Shown: positions 32,325 to 39,736, counted from the stretch's first letter. The stretch is 46,771 nt of DNA from Alphaproteobacteria bacterium (GCA_016869375.1 VGEH01000017.1:1-46771); one strand, 5' to 3'. Made by a program: numbers and translations. The notes: a model not told the origin generated them from the sequence alone.

Positions 32325-33215
32325 TCAACTCGACAAGGGGGCGTAGGTCTCCGGCCGGCGATGCTCGTAGAAGCGCCAGGTCTCGCGGACCTCGCGCGCG
32401 AGATCGAGGTCGATGTCGGCGACGACCAGCGCGTCGCGATCGTCGGGACCCTGCGCCAGGATCTTGCCCCTCGGGTCGACGACGTAGCTCGAGCCGTAGA
32501 AGCGGCCGGCGTTCCACGGCGCCTCGATGCCCACGCGGTTGTTGGCGCCCACGAAGTAGCCGTTGGCGACCGCGGCCGCCGGCTGCTCGAGCTGCCAGAG
32601 ATGGCGCGAGAGGCCTTCCCAGGTCGCCGAGGGGTTGACCACGTACTCGGCGCCGTTGAGGCCGAGCGCACGCCAGCCCTCGGGGAAGTGGCGGTCGTAG
32701 CAGATATAGACGCCGAGCTTGAGATAGCGGGTCCGGAACACCGGCCAGCCCTTGGTGCCGTCGGCGAACCAGAACTTCTCGTCGCCGCGCTCGGCCTTTG
32801 GGATCATGCTGTGCAGGTCGCGGCCGATGCCGGGGATGTGGACCTTCTGATAGGTGCCGAGCACGCTGCCGTCGGCATCGATGACCACGGCCGTGTTGTA
32901 GTGCTTGCCGTCCGGCCCCTTCTCGTAGATCGGCGCCACGATCACCATGGCGTGCTTCTTCGCCAGCGGGATCAGCGCCTGGATCGTCGGCCCGTCGACG
33001 GGCTCGGCGGCGGCGAACCATTTCGGCTCGTTGACCGGGCAGAAATAGGGCTGGTTGAACACCTCCTGGAAGGAGATCACCTGCACGCCCTTGGATGCCG
33101 CCTCCTCGACCAGCGCGACATGCGCGGCCAGCATGTTGCGACGGATGGTCTCGACGGGGTCGGAGGTGGCGCCTTTCAGGGCCACCTGGGTCACGGCGAC
33201 GCGGACGGTGCTCAC
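32325..33215 (-). CDS. Nitrilase-superfamily N-carbamoyl amidohydrolase (beta-ureidopropionase-like)
   Basis: A 296-residue nitrilase-superfamily enzyme with the complete triad: Glu51 (SFQEVFNQ), Lys124 (YQKVHIPG) and Cys172 (ICYDRHFPEG). The segments NPSATWEGLSRHLW, NNRVG and FYGSSYVVDP match beta-ureidopropionase, which removes the carbamoyl group from N-carbamoyl-beta-alanine (last step of reductive pyrimidine breakdown). N-carbamoylputrescine amidase is the next possibility. No dihydropyrimidinase gene is adjacent, so substrate is not settled. It is followed by the DUF924 gene and is divergent from dgcN (83-base gap), suggesting that both may be controlled together. Confidence 0.88.
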   Translation of the reverse strand: MSTVRVAVTQVALKGATSDPVETIRRNMLAAHVALVEEAASKGVQVISFQEVFNQPYFCPVNEPKWFAAAEPVDGPTIQALIPLAKKHAMVIVAPIYEKGPDGKHYNTAVVIDADGSVLGTYQKVHIPGIGRDLHSMIPKAERGDEKFWFADGTKGWPVFRTRYLKLGVYICYDRHFPEGWRALGLNGAEYVVNPSATWEGLSRHLWQLEQPAAAVANGYFVGANNRVGIEAPWNAGRFYGSSYVVDPRGKILAQGPDDRDALVVADIDLDLAREVRETWRFYEHRRPETYAPLSS

Positions 33216-33298
33216 GGGGGCCTCCTGTCGACGAACGTCTTTCCAATCCGATAGATTTGGCTAGTATCGCGCGCCGTTCAGCCCCGGGGGAGTCTCTC

Positions 33299-34300
33299 GT
33301 GAAGATCCGTCATCCTTATCTGCTGTTTCTCGGCGATGCCGCCGACCAGCTCGCCGCCAAGACCGCCAACGGCGTCAATGTCTGGCGCCCCGACTGGTGC
33401 AAGGGGCAGTTCCGCCTGCCCGGCTGCAAGGCCGATCTCGGCATCCCCGACATGAACATCAAGGAAGCCGCCAAAGCCGGGGTGAAGACCGTCCTGGTCG
33501 GCGTCGCCAACCGCGGCGGCATCATCCCGCCGGCCTGGGAGAAGCACCTGGTCAAGGCCTGCGACCTCGGCATGGACATCGCGAGCGGGCTGCACAACCG
33601 CCTGACCGATCTGCCGAAGCTGGTCGCCGCCGCCAAGGCGAACGGGCGCAAGCTCTTCGACGTGCGCCACCCCGACCGCGACTTCGATGTCGGCACCGGC
33701 ATCAAGCGCAAGGGCAAGCGCCTGCTCACCGTCGGCACCGACTGCTCGGTCGGCAAGATGTTCACCTCGCTCGCGCTCGAGAAGGAGATGCGCCGGCGCA
33801 AGATGAAGGCGGATTTCCGCGCCACCGGCCAGACCGGCATCTTCATCGCCGGTTCCGGCGTGTCGATCGACGCGGTGATCTCCGACTTCGTCTCCGGCGC
33901 GGTCGAGTGGCTGGCGCCCGCCGCCTCGGATGCCGATCACTGGGACCTGATCGAGGGCCAGGGCTCGCTGTTCCACGCCTCATATGCCGGCGTGACGCTG
34001 GGCCTGATCCATGGCTCGCAGCCGGACGCGCTGGTGGTCTGCCATGAGCATGGCCGCGCGCATATGCGCGGTCTGCCGCACTACAAGCATCCGTCCCTCA
34101 AGGACTGCATCGAGCGCAACATCGAGGCGGCGAAGCTGACCAACCCCAAGGTCAAGTGCGTCGGCGTCTCGATCAACACGCAGCGCGTTTCCGAGAAGGA
34201 GGCGATCAAGCTGCTGAAGAAGACCGAGGACCAGCTGGGCCTGCCCGCGGTCGATCCGATGCGGACCGGCGTCGACGCCATCGTCGATACGCTGCGCTGA
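33299..34300 (+). CDS. dgcN: D-glutamate N-acetyltransferase DgcN (DUF1611)
   Basis: A 333-residue DUF1611 protein with an N-terminal Rossmann-like domain (LLFLGDAADQLAAKTANGV) and a C-terminal P-loop domain, Walker A-like GTDCSVGKM at 146-154, then FRATGQTGIFIAG and LIEGQGSLFHASYAG. DUF1611 proteins paired with an epimerase-type racemase have been named DgcN: they acetylate D-glutamate with acetyl-CoA to N-acetyl-D-glutamate. The following gene, 1 base away, is that racemase. I choose the GTG at 33299 (VKIRHPYLLF); the frame extending upstream to 33095 runs into the divergent amidase gene. The alternative is an uncharacterised ATP/GTP-dependent enzyme of the same family, but the neighbour makes DgcN most likely. 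Confidence 0.88.
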   Translation: MKIRHPYLLFLGDAADQLAAKTANGVNVWRPDWCKGQFRLPGCKADLGIPDMNIKEAAKAGVKTVLVGVANRGGIIPPAWEKHLVKACDLGMDIASGLHNRLTDLPKLVAAAKANGRKLFDVRHPDRDFDVGTGIKRKGKRLLTVGTDCSVGKMFTSLALEKEMRRRKMKADFRATGQTGIFIAGSGVSIDAVISDFVSGAVEWLAPAASDADHWDLIEGQGSLFHASYAGVTLGLIHGSQPDALVVCHEHGRAHMRGLPHYKHPSLKDCIERNIEAAKLTNPKVKCVGVSINTQRVSEKEAIKLLKKTEDQLGLPAVDPMRTGVDAIVDTLR

Positions 34301-34301
34301 C

Positions 34302-35282
34302 ATGCGGCGCCTCGCCGCGCGGCAGGAGGTGTTCCCGATCCGGGGCGCCTTCAAGATCAGCCGCGAGACCCGCACCCAGCAGCCGGTGGTCCTGGTCGAG
34401 ATCACCGAGGGAGACGTCACCGGCCGCGCCGAATGCGTGCCCTACAAGCGCTACGGCGAGTCGATGGACGGCGTCGTCGAGACGATCCTCGGCATGTCCG
34501 ACGACATCGCCAAGGGCCTCGACCGCGCCGGCCTGCAATCGAAGATGAAGCCGGGCGCGGCGCGCAACGGCGTCGATTGCGCGCTGTGGGACCTGGAAGC
34601 CAAGAAGGCCAAGAAACGCGTATGGGACCTGGCGGGACGCCCGGCGCCGAAGCCGGTCGTCACCGCCTTCACCATCAGCTTCGACAATCCTGAGAAGATG
34701 AAGGCCGACGCCGCCGCGGCGGCCGAGCGCCCGCTGCTGAAGATAAAGCTCGGCGGCGACGGCGACGACGCGCGCATCCGCGCCGTGCGCGAAGGCGCCC
34801 CGAAATCGCGCCTCATCGTCGATCCGAACGAGGCCTGGACCATCGATCACTTCACGCGCTTCTCGCCCGAGTTCGCGACGCTGGGCGTGGAGATGATCGA
34901 GCAGCCTTTGCCCTCGACGAACGACGCGGCGCTCGCTTCGGTGCCGCACCCGGTCACCGTCTGCGCGGATGAGAGCGCGCATGATCGTCATCACCTGGCG
35001 GAGCTCAAGGGCCGCTACGAGGCGATCAACGTGAAGCTCGACAAGACCGGCGGCCTCACCGAGGCGCTGGCGCTGACCGACGCGGCACGCGCCGCCGGCT
35101 TCGAGGTGATGATCGGCTGCATGCTCTCGACCTCGCTCGCGATGGCGCCGGCGGTGCTGATCGCGCAATCGGCGAAATGGGCCGATCTCGACGGCCCGCT
35201 GCTGCTCGCCAAGGATCGCGAGCCCAGCCTCCGATTCGACGGCAGCCTCATCCTGCCCTTCGGCCCCGAGGTCTGGGGCTGA
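34302..35282 (+). CDS. dgcA: N-acetyl-D-glutamate racemase DgcA (enolase superfamily)
   Basis: A 326-residue muconate-lactonizing/dipeptide epimerase-group enzyme. Catalytic residues are in place: Lys147-x-Lys149 (LLKIKLGG), metal ligands Asp174 (IVDPNEAW), Glu200 (MIEQPL) and Asp223 (CADESAH), and the opposite base Lys245 (NVKLDKTGG). In the DgcN-DgcA route it converts N-acetyl-D-glutamate to N-acetyl-L-glutamate, feeding arginine or glutamate metabolism. The same fold gives L-Ala-D/L-Glu epimerases, the main alternative. The start lies 1 base behind dgcN, so the two are one operon. Together with the D-aminopeptidase-like gene it suggests use of D-amino acids, for instance from peptidoglycan. 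Confidence 0.88.
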   Translation: MRRLAARQEVFPIRGAFKISRETRTQQPVVLVEITEGDVTGRAECVPYKRYGESMDGVVETILGMSDDIAKGLDRAGLQSKMKPGAARNGVDCALWDLEAKKAKKRVWDLAGRPAPKPVVTAFTISFDNPEKMKADAAAAAERPLLKIKLGGDGDDARIRAVREGAPKSRLIVDPNEAWTIDHFTRFSPEFATLGVEMIEQPLPSTNDAALASVPHPVTVCADESAHDRHHLAELKGRYEAINVKLDKTGGLTEALALTDAARAAGFEVMIGCMLSTSLAMAPAVLIAQSAKWADLDGPLLLAKDREPSLRFDGSLILPFGPEVWG

Positions 35283-35328
35283 AATTCCGCGCCGCCGCTT
35301 GTATGGTCAGAGGCGGATGGGTGACGGC

Positions 35329-36168
35329 ATGGATCTCGACGGCTTGAAGGGGTGGGTCGGTCGGCGCACGAGCGTCGATGACGTCGCCTCGCTGCCGCCG
35401 GTCGCCGCGCTTTCCGCCACGCTCGACCGCGCCGACGCGCCGCCGAAAACCGGGGATTTCCTGCCGCCTCTCTGGCATTGGCTCTATTTCCTCGAAGCGA
35501 AGCCGGCCTCAGAGCTTGGTCCCGACGGGCATCCGAAGCGTGGCGGCTTCCTGCCGCCGGTGCCGTTGCCGCGCCGCATGTGGGCAGGAAGCCGGCTCTC
35601 CTTCCTCAAGCCGATTCCCTTAGGCGCCGCGATTCGCCGCGATTCCGAGATCCTCAAGGTCGAGACCAAGGAAGGCCGTACCGGCACGCTCGTGTTCGTC
35701 ACGGTCAAGCACCGGATCGTCTGCAACGGCGCCACCGCGATCGACGAGGAGCACGACATCGTCTATCGCAACGCGCCCAAGCCGGGCGATGCCGCACCGC
35801 CGCCGAAGCCCGCGCCCGCGATCCCCGACTGGTCGCGCCCGCTGACGCCCGATGCGGTAATGCTGTTCCGCTACTCGGCGCTGACCTTCAACGGACACCG
35901 CATCCACTACGATCATCCCTACGTCACCCAGGTCGAAGGCTATCCCGGCCTCATCGTCCACGGTCCTCTCCAGGCGACGCTGATGCTCGACCTCGTGCGC
36001 CGCCAGCGGCCGGAGGCGAATGTCGCGCGCTTCTCCTTCCGCGCGCTCTCGCCGGTCTTCGCCGATCGCGCGCTCGCCGTCGGCAGCGATGCGAAGGGGG
36101 CAGTGTGGATCGCCGACGAGGCCGGCCATCTCGCGATGGACGGCCAGTTCGTGTTAGCAGGCGCTTAG
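35329..36168 (+). CDS. MaoC/HTD2-type dehydratase (mesaconyl-C4-CoA hydratase-like)
   Basis: A 279-residue double hot-dog protein of the FAS1-like dehydratase group. The N-terminal half (MDLDGLKGWVGRRTS, WHWLYFLEAKP, GGFLPPVPLPRRMWAGSRLSF) and the C-terminal half with FRYSALTFNGHRIHYD and YPGLIVHGPLQATLML match the mesaconyl-C4/itaconyl-CoA hydratase family, the catalytic His/Asp lying in the second motif. Starts at 35299 (TTG) and 35317 (ATG) are in frame; 35329 begins where relatives usually begin. The stop TAG at 36166-36168 is formed by the TA duplicated at the edge of the MITE-like element plus its first base, so the natural C-terminus may have been changed by the insertion. It is the third gene behind dgcNA, and acts on a CoA thioester. 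Confidence 0.85.
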   Translation: MDLDGLKGWVGRRTSVDDVASLPPVAALSATLDRADAPPKTGDFLPPLWHWLYFLEAKPASELGPDGHPKRGGFLPPVPLPRRMWAGSRLSFLKPIPLGAAIRRDSEILKVETKEGRTGTLVFVTVKHRIVCNGATAIDEEHDIVYRNAPKPGDAAPPPKPAPAIPDWSRPLTPDAVMLFRYSALTFNGHRIHYDHPYVTQVEGYPGLIVHGPLQATLMLDLVRRQRPEANVARFSFRALSPVFADRALAVGSDAKGAVWIADEAGHLAMDGQFVLAGA

Positions 36169-36435
36169 GAGCCTGTCTGAGCGATGGCCATGACCTCAAC
36201 CGTCGTCACAAGGGCTTGGGCTAGGAGAGCGGCGCGACGTGATGCTGGACGCATCACGAGCGACGTTCGACGACGCCCAAGCCCTTGTGACGACGGCCCT
36301 TCGGGTTGCGAAGCGCGGGGCGATGGCTTTGTCGCGGGCGCTAGGCGATGCGTCCAGCATCGCCGTCGCGCCCGCTTCGCGCCCTCATCGCCGCGCTTCG
36401 CAATTGAGGCCGTGGCCATTGCTCAGACAGGCTCC
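36168..36435. mobile_element. MITE-like element with 34-bp terminal inverted repeats and TA flanks
   Basis: A 268-base non-coding element. Its left end (36166-36199) and right end (36404-36437) are inverted repeats of 34 bases with 3 mismatches, starting TAGGAGCCTGTCTGAGC. TA lies at both outer edges, consistent with a 2-base target duplication as for mariner/IS630- or some IS5-type transposases. Inside are further inverted repeats, a perfect 21-base pair (36200-36220 with 36276-36296) and a GATGC-TGGAC-GCATC-type dyad repeated in reverse at 36347-36361. Both strands translate to similar short tails (AIAQTGS), a by-product of the symmetry. There is no transposase gene. It has inserted between two genes, making the stop codon of one and replacing the upstream region of the next. 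Confidence 0.75.
36200..36296. repeat. Internal 21-bp perfect inverted repeat of the MITE-like element
   Basis: CCGTCGTCACAAGGGCTTGG(G) at 36200-36220 is the exact reverse complement of 36276-36296, enclosing 55 bases that contain the small dyad TGATGC-TGGAC-GCATCA (36240-36256). The RNA or single strand of this region would fold into a long hairpin, a usual feature of foldback MITEs. Confidence 0.8.
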
Positions 36436-36438
36436 TAA

Positions 36439-37230
36439 ATGGAAAGCGGGCATTCTCCGATCGCTGCCGCCGGGCCGCTGCCGCCCGATCCGATGTCGGA
36501 TGCCTGCGCGCGCTTCTTCCGCACGCATGCCGAGCTCTGGCGTTTCATCGGCTTCGTCTCCGATCTCGCGCTGCGCGTCGACGACATGGCCAGGCTCGCC
36601 TCCGAGGCGGTGCCGCCCGGGGTCAGCGGCCGGCCGGTCGGCGGCGGCGCCGCGCAGATGCCCTCGGCCGAAGGGGCGATGGCACGCACGCTGCGCGGCC
36701 AGCGCCATGTCTTCCTGCACATGGTCTTGAGCCGGGTCGTCGACAGCTATATCGCCTATGTCGCCGAGCTCACCGTCATGCTCGCGGTCAACAACCCGCG
36801 CGCGCTGGGGCCGGGCGAGGGCGTGCCGCTCGAGCTGCTGGTCGAGCACGACTCGATCGACGAGGTGGTCGACGCCATCGTCCGCGACCGCGTCTTCGCG
36901 CTCGCCGCCTCGGGCCTCGATGCGCTCGAGGCCTGGGTCGGCGACCGCTTCGGCTTCGCGCTCTTCGTCGAGGACGAGGTCCGCGACCGCGTCGCCCGCC
37001 TGATCGACGTCCACAACCTGATCGCCCGCCATCGGGGCCTTGCCACGCGGCGTTTCGCCGGGGCGGATCGCGAGGGACGCCAGAAACCCGGCCAGCCGAT
37101 CGAGCTCGCCGTCGATCAGCTTTTCTCGGATTCCAGCCTGCTGGCCCGCTCGGTGACCGACATCGACGTCCGCGCCGCCGACCAGTTCGACCTGCCCCGC
37201 GCGGTGTCGCCCTCGCTCCCCATCGGCTGA
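36439..37230 (+). CDS. Hypothetical helical protein with a possible HEPN-like fold
   Basis: A 263-residue helical protein that I do not recognise for certain. The middle (RGQRHVFLHMVLSRVVDSYIAYVAELTVML) and the C-terminal part (RLIDVHNLIARHRGLATRRFAG near 190-211) resemble HEPN-type proteins, where a helix containing R/N/H faces the fold partner (N-x-I-x-RH-x-G). The exact R-x4-H ribonuclease motif is not clear. The ATG at 36439 directly follows the MITE-like element, so any native promoter and upstream sequence has been displaced; the Met at residue 19 (36493, MSDACARFFR) is a plausible alternative start. Proline-rich first 17 residues are not typical of a protein start, supporting that alternative. 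Confidence 0.65.
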   Translation: MESGHSPIAAAGPLPPDPMSDACARFFRTHAELWRFIGFVSDLALRVDDMARLASEAVPPGVSGRPVGGGAAQMPSAEGAMARTLRGQRHVFLHMVLSRVVDSYIAYVAELTVMLAVNNPRALGPGEGVPLELLVEHDSIDEVVDAIVRDRVFALAASGLDALEAWVGDRFGFALFVEDEVRDRVARLIDVHNLIARHRGLATRRFAGADREGRQKPGQPIELAVDQLFSDSSLLARSVTDIDVRAADQFDLPRAVSPSLPIG

Positions 37231-37327
37231 CGGTTGCATTGCATCATTTCGATGCGCGCCGGGGGATTGGAATGAGTGATAAGAGCTATCTAATCAGCTG
37301 ATCGAATAGAGTAAATTTTTTCCAGCC

Positions 37328-37355
37328 TTGACTTTGCTGCATCGCGGGGTAAATA
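37328..37355 (+). promoter_or_regulatory. Sigma-70-like promoter of the candidate sRNA
   Basis: TTGACT (37328-37333) and TAAATA (37350-37355) with a 16-base spacer, in a locally AT-rich stretch (37280-37330) that is unusual for this genome. Transcription would start near 37361, just ahead of a set of hairpins ending in a terminator. Confidence 0.55.
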
Positions 37356-37360
37356 TTGCG

Positions 37361-37446
37361 GTGCGGCAGGCGACTGCCGCAATGCCCTTATGGGCGTTTC
37401 CTCCCTAAACTCGGGCCGTGCCTTCGTGGCACGGCCTCTTTTCTTT
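37361..37446 (+). ncRNA. Candidate small RNA with three hairpins and an anti-SD loop
   Basis: About 85 nt between the promoter above and a T-rich terminator. TGCGGCAG-gcga-CTGCCGCA (37362-37381) makes the first stem, GCCC-ttat-GGGC (37384-37395) the second, and GGCCGTGCC-ttcgt-GGCACGGCC (37414-37436) the terminator stem. Between the last two lies unpaired TTTCCTCCCTAAACTC (about 37397-37412), whose CCTCCC can pair with Shine-Dalgarno sequences, as in several alphaproteobacterial sRNAs. No open frame fits. The downstream GNAT gene is on the other strand and ends at 37460, so this is an independent transcription unit. Confidence 0.55.
37414..37446 (+). terminator. Intrinsic terminator
   Basis: A 9-base-pair GC-rich stem with a TTCGT loop (37414-37436) followed by TCTTTTCTTT. 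It is directional for the plus strand and would end the candidate sRNA; on the minus strand there is no T run. Confidence 0.85.
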
Positions 37447-37459
37447 CTAAGGCCTTGTT

Positions 37460-37990
37460 TCAGGCCGAAGGTGGCTGGGTCAGGCCAAGCCCCAGGGCCC
37501 GCTGCATCAGCACGCTGTCGACCCAGCGGCCGTGCTTGAAGCCGGCCCCTTCGATCGTCCCGACCCGGCGGAAGCCCAGCGACTCGTGCAGCCCGATCGA
37601 GGCGTGGTTGGCGCTGTCGCCGATCACGGCGACCATCTGGCGCTTACCCAGCGCCGTCGCCCTCTCGATCAGAGCCGTGAGCAGCGTCCGGCCGATGCCT
37701 TTCCGCGCCGCCTCGGGGGCCAGGTAGACCGAGTTCTCGACCGAATAGCGATAGGCCGGCCGCGGGCGGTAGGGGCCGCAATAGGCGTATCCGACGACCT
37801 TCCCGTCGAGCTCGGCGACGATGTAGGGGTACCCCGCCTCGATCAGCGCGGTGTATCGGCGCGTCATCTCCGCGAGATCCGGCGCGATCTCCTCGAAGCT
37901 TGCCAGGCCGTTCAGCACGTGATGGCCGTAGATGCGCTGGATCTCGGGCAGATCCGCCGGCGTCGCCGGACGGATGGTCGCCGCGCTCAC
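37460..37990 (-). CDS. GNAT N-acetyltransferase (phosphinothricin acetyltransferase-like)
   Basis: A 176-residue Gcn5-type acetyltransferase of the Pat/MddA group. The N-terminal IRPATPADLPEIQRIYGHHVLNGLASFEE (7-35, abbreviated) is characteristic, with VGYAYCGPYRPRPAYRYSVENSVYL in the middle and the acetyl-CoA loop ARKGIGRTLLTALIERA near 95-112. Relatives acetylate methionine derivatives or phosphinothricin-like amino acids and detoxify them. It overlaps the N-formylglutamate amidohydrolase gene by 4 bases and is the second gene of that operon, so an amino-acid-derived substrate is likely. Exact substrate unknown. Confidence 0.9.
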   Translation of the reverse strand: MSAATIRPATPADLPEIQRIYGHHVLNGLASFEEIAPDLAEMTRRYTALIEAGYPYIVAELDGKVVGYAYCGPYRPRPAYRYSVENSVYLAPEAARKGIGRTLLTALIERATALGKRQMVAVIGDSANHASIGLHESLGFRRVGTIEGAGFKHGRWVDSVLMQRALGLGLTQPPSA

Positions 37991-38868
37991 CGGCGAAGAT
38001 CGAGCGTGCTGCGTCCGAGCGTCTCGACCAGGCCTATCAGGTCGCGTGAGACCTGCGCGAAGGCGGCGGTCGGCTCGATCCGCGCCTCGTCGAGATAAAG
38101 CGCGCGGTTGACCTCGATCTGTAGCGCATGCACGCCGTCGGCGGGGCGGCCGTAATGGCGTGTGGTGAAGCCGCCGGCATAGGGCGTGTTGCGGACGACG
38201 GCGTAGCCGCGCTGGCTAAGGAAGGTCTCGGCGCGCTCGACCAGCAGCGGGTCGCAGGACTGGCCGAAGGCGTCGCCGAGCACGATATCGGCCAGCGTCT
38301 CGCCGCCGGCCGTGTCGCCGAGGCCGCCGGCGGACGGCATCGAATGGCAATCGACCAGCAGGGCGACGCCGAAGGCGGCCTGGGCCGAGGCGACCAGCCG
38401 CGACAGCGCCTGGTGATAGGGCCGCCAGAGCCGCTCGATCGCGGCCATGGCGAGCGTCACCGGCAGCGGCTTGCCGTAGAGCGGACGCCCTGCGGCGGAG
38501 AGCCGGGGGATGGCGCCCAGACCGGCAGCGACGCGCGGCGAGCGCGTATTCGCCTCGGCCGGCAGGTCGCCATCGAACATCTCGGGGTCGAGTTCGAAGG
38601 CCTCGCGGTTGACGTCGACCATCGAGCGCGGGAACTCGGCGGCCAGAAGCGGGATGCCGAGGCCGGGCGCGCCCGAGAACAGCCGGTCGACGAAGGCATC
38701 CTCGGCGCGGCGAAGCTCCGCCTCGGGGACCTCGACCAGGGCCAGGAACTCCGGCGTGTAGCGACGCCCGCTATGGGGCGAGGCGAGCACGATGGGAAGG
38801 GACGGGCGATCGGGTGCGCTGAGCGCGATCGGGGAGGTGCCGTGGGCTGCGTCGACAAGTCCGTCCAT
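37987..38868 (-). CDS. N-formylglutamate amidohydrolase-family protein
   Basis: A 293-residue FGase-family metallohydrolase. The zinc site is built from SPHSGRRY (near 31-38), a glutamate farther on, and DCHSMPS (near 172-178). The substrate-binding GRPADGVHALQIEVNRALY is at about 238-256. N-formylglutamate amidohydrolase (HutG type) hydrolyses N-formyl-L-glutamate to glutamate and formate in histidine breakdown; no other hut gene is present here, so the enzyme may serve a different N-acyl amino acid. It forms an operon with the GNAT gene (ATGA-type 4-base overlap). Start at 38868 is the first ATG with good codon bias. Confidence 0.87.
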   Translation of the reverse strand: MDGLVDAAHGTSPIALSAPDRPSLPIVLASPHSGRRYTPEFLALVEVPEAELRRAEDAFVDRLFSGAPGLGIPLLAAEFPRSMVDVNREAFELDPEMFDGDLPAEANTRSPRVAAGLGAIPRLSAAGRPLYGKPLPVTLAMAAIERLWRPYHQALSRLVASAQAAFGVALLVDCHSMPSAGGLGDTAGGETLADIVLGDAFGQSCDPLLVERAETFLSQRGYAVVRNTPYAGGFTTRHYGRPADGVHALQIEVNRALYLDEARIEPTAAFAQVSRDLIGLVETLGRSTLDLRR

Positions 38869-39007
38869 CGGCGCCGATTTTGACCGAAAGCCGCGACGAT
38901 GTCACCGAGGCCGCGCGACGCAGCGTGAACTGGCGGCTGCCTGTTGCACGACCTTGGGATTTGATGGTAGAGGCAGCCCCTCGGTGGCCAGACGCCGCTT
39001 TAAGGGC

Positions 39008-39082
39008 GGGCGCGTAGCTCAGCGGGAGAGCACTACCTTGACATGGTAGGGGTCACAGGTTCAATCCCTGTCGCGCCCACCA
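39008..39082 (+). tRNA. tRNA-Val(GAC)
   Basis: A complete cloverleaf: acceptor GGGCGCG/CGCGCCC, D arm GCTC-AGCGGGA-GAGC, anticodon stem CTACC/GGTAG with loop TTGACAT (anticodon GAC, valine), a GGGTC variable region, T arm ACAGG-TTCAATC-CCTGT, discriminator A and encoded CCA. Length 75 including CCA. No integrase or duplicated tRNA tail is seen nearby, so it is not marked as an island boundary. Confidence 0.97.
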
Positions 39083-39185
39083 CCGAGCTCTCAGACGATC
39101 CGCGACTCGTGCGCCGCCACGTGCTTCACATCGGCCGGTCGTCTTTCCGCATCTCAAGCGCGCGACGATCGGTGCCGGTCGGCAT

Positions 39186-39584
39186 CTAGCGTCCGAGAGT
39201 GGCCGCGTCGATCGTCTCGAAGACTGCCTGCTGCTGCAACGGGTGCGCGAGGATGTCGGTGACGCCGGCGAGCCTCGCGAGGCTGGCCTCGCTTTGGCTC
39301 GAGCGCTCGATGAAGGCGATGCGGAGCGCGGGATAGCGCGTGCGCAGCTGCCAGAAGGCCTCGAGGCCGGGCCAGGGAGGCAGCGCCCGGTCGGTGATCA
39401 GCAAGCGGCATTCCTGGCGCCTCAGGATCTCCGTCACGCGATAGCCGTCCTCCGCGACAATCGTCGTCACCGGCAGCATGGTCGACCAGAAGGCGATCGC
39501 GGCGCGGATGATCTCGTCGGCGCAGAGCACGACGACGAGGGCAGGATTCCGCTCGGTCAGGATGACGCTATCCATCGGCGCCAT
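39186..39584 (-). CDS. Atypical stand-alone receiver-like protein
   Basis: A 132-residue protein with the general pattern of a response-regulator receiver domain: VVVLCADEIIRAAI (acidic pair Asp23/Glu24), LLITDRALPPWPG with a possible phospho-acceptor Asp65, IAFIERSS (Ser in the T/S position) and ILAHPL near 111-116. In normal receivers the last motif is K-P; here the invariant lysine is His114. The domain may not switch by phosphorylation in the usual manner. There is no output domain. A good AAGGAG site precedes the ATG at 39584. It lies divergent from the MASE1 kinase/FixJ-type regulator pair and may modulate that system. Confidence 0.7.
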   Translation of the reverse strand: MAPMDSVILTERNPALVVVLCADEIIRAAIAFWSTMLPVTTIVAEDGYRVTEILRRQECRLLITDRALPPWPGLEAFWQLRTRYPALRIAFIERSSQSEASLARLAGVTDILAHPLQQQAVFETIDAATLGR

Positions 39585-39714
39585 CGCGCCTCTCTCCTTC
39601 GCTCATCCGCTGCTTTCGGGTACCCTCGGCGCAGCATGCTTCCGGGGCGCTCACGCTCTATTCGGATAAGCGGGCGAACCGGCGCAATCCCGGCCGGGTT
39701 GCTAGGCGCATGTT

Positions 39715-39736
39715 CCTAAGGGGATTTACCTAGGGG
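39715..39736. promoter_or_regulatory. CCTA-type dyad upstream of the MASE1 kinase gene
   Basis: CCTAAGGGGATTTACCTAGG(GG) is an imperfect inverted repeat 75 bases before the kinase start. Similar dyads occur at 45023-45041 and 45114-45133, upstream of the flagellar and small membrane protein genes, sharing GGGATT-[TC]-[AC]-CCTAGG. The two-component regulator encoded nearby (41393-42010) is the obvious candidate to bind them; this is inferred from repetition and location. Confidence 0.45.

Noticed and set aside
36165-36438. Two 84-codon frames inside the MITE-like element
   Set aside because: Both end in the same AIAQTGS because the terminal inverted repeats mirror each other; no real protein.
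39008-39185. tRNA-Val as an island attachment site
   Set aside because: No integrase gene or repeated tRNA end was seen on either side.
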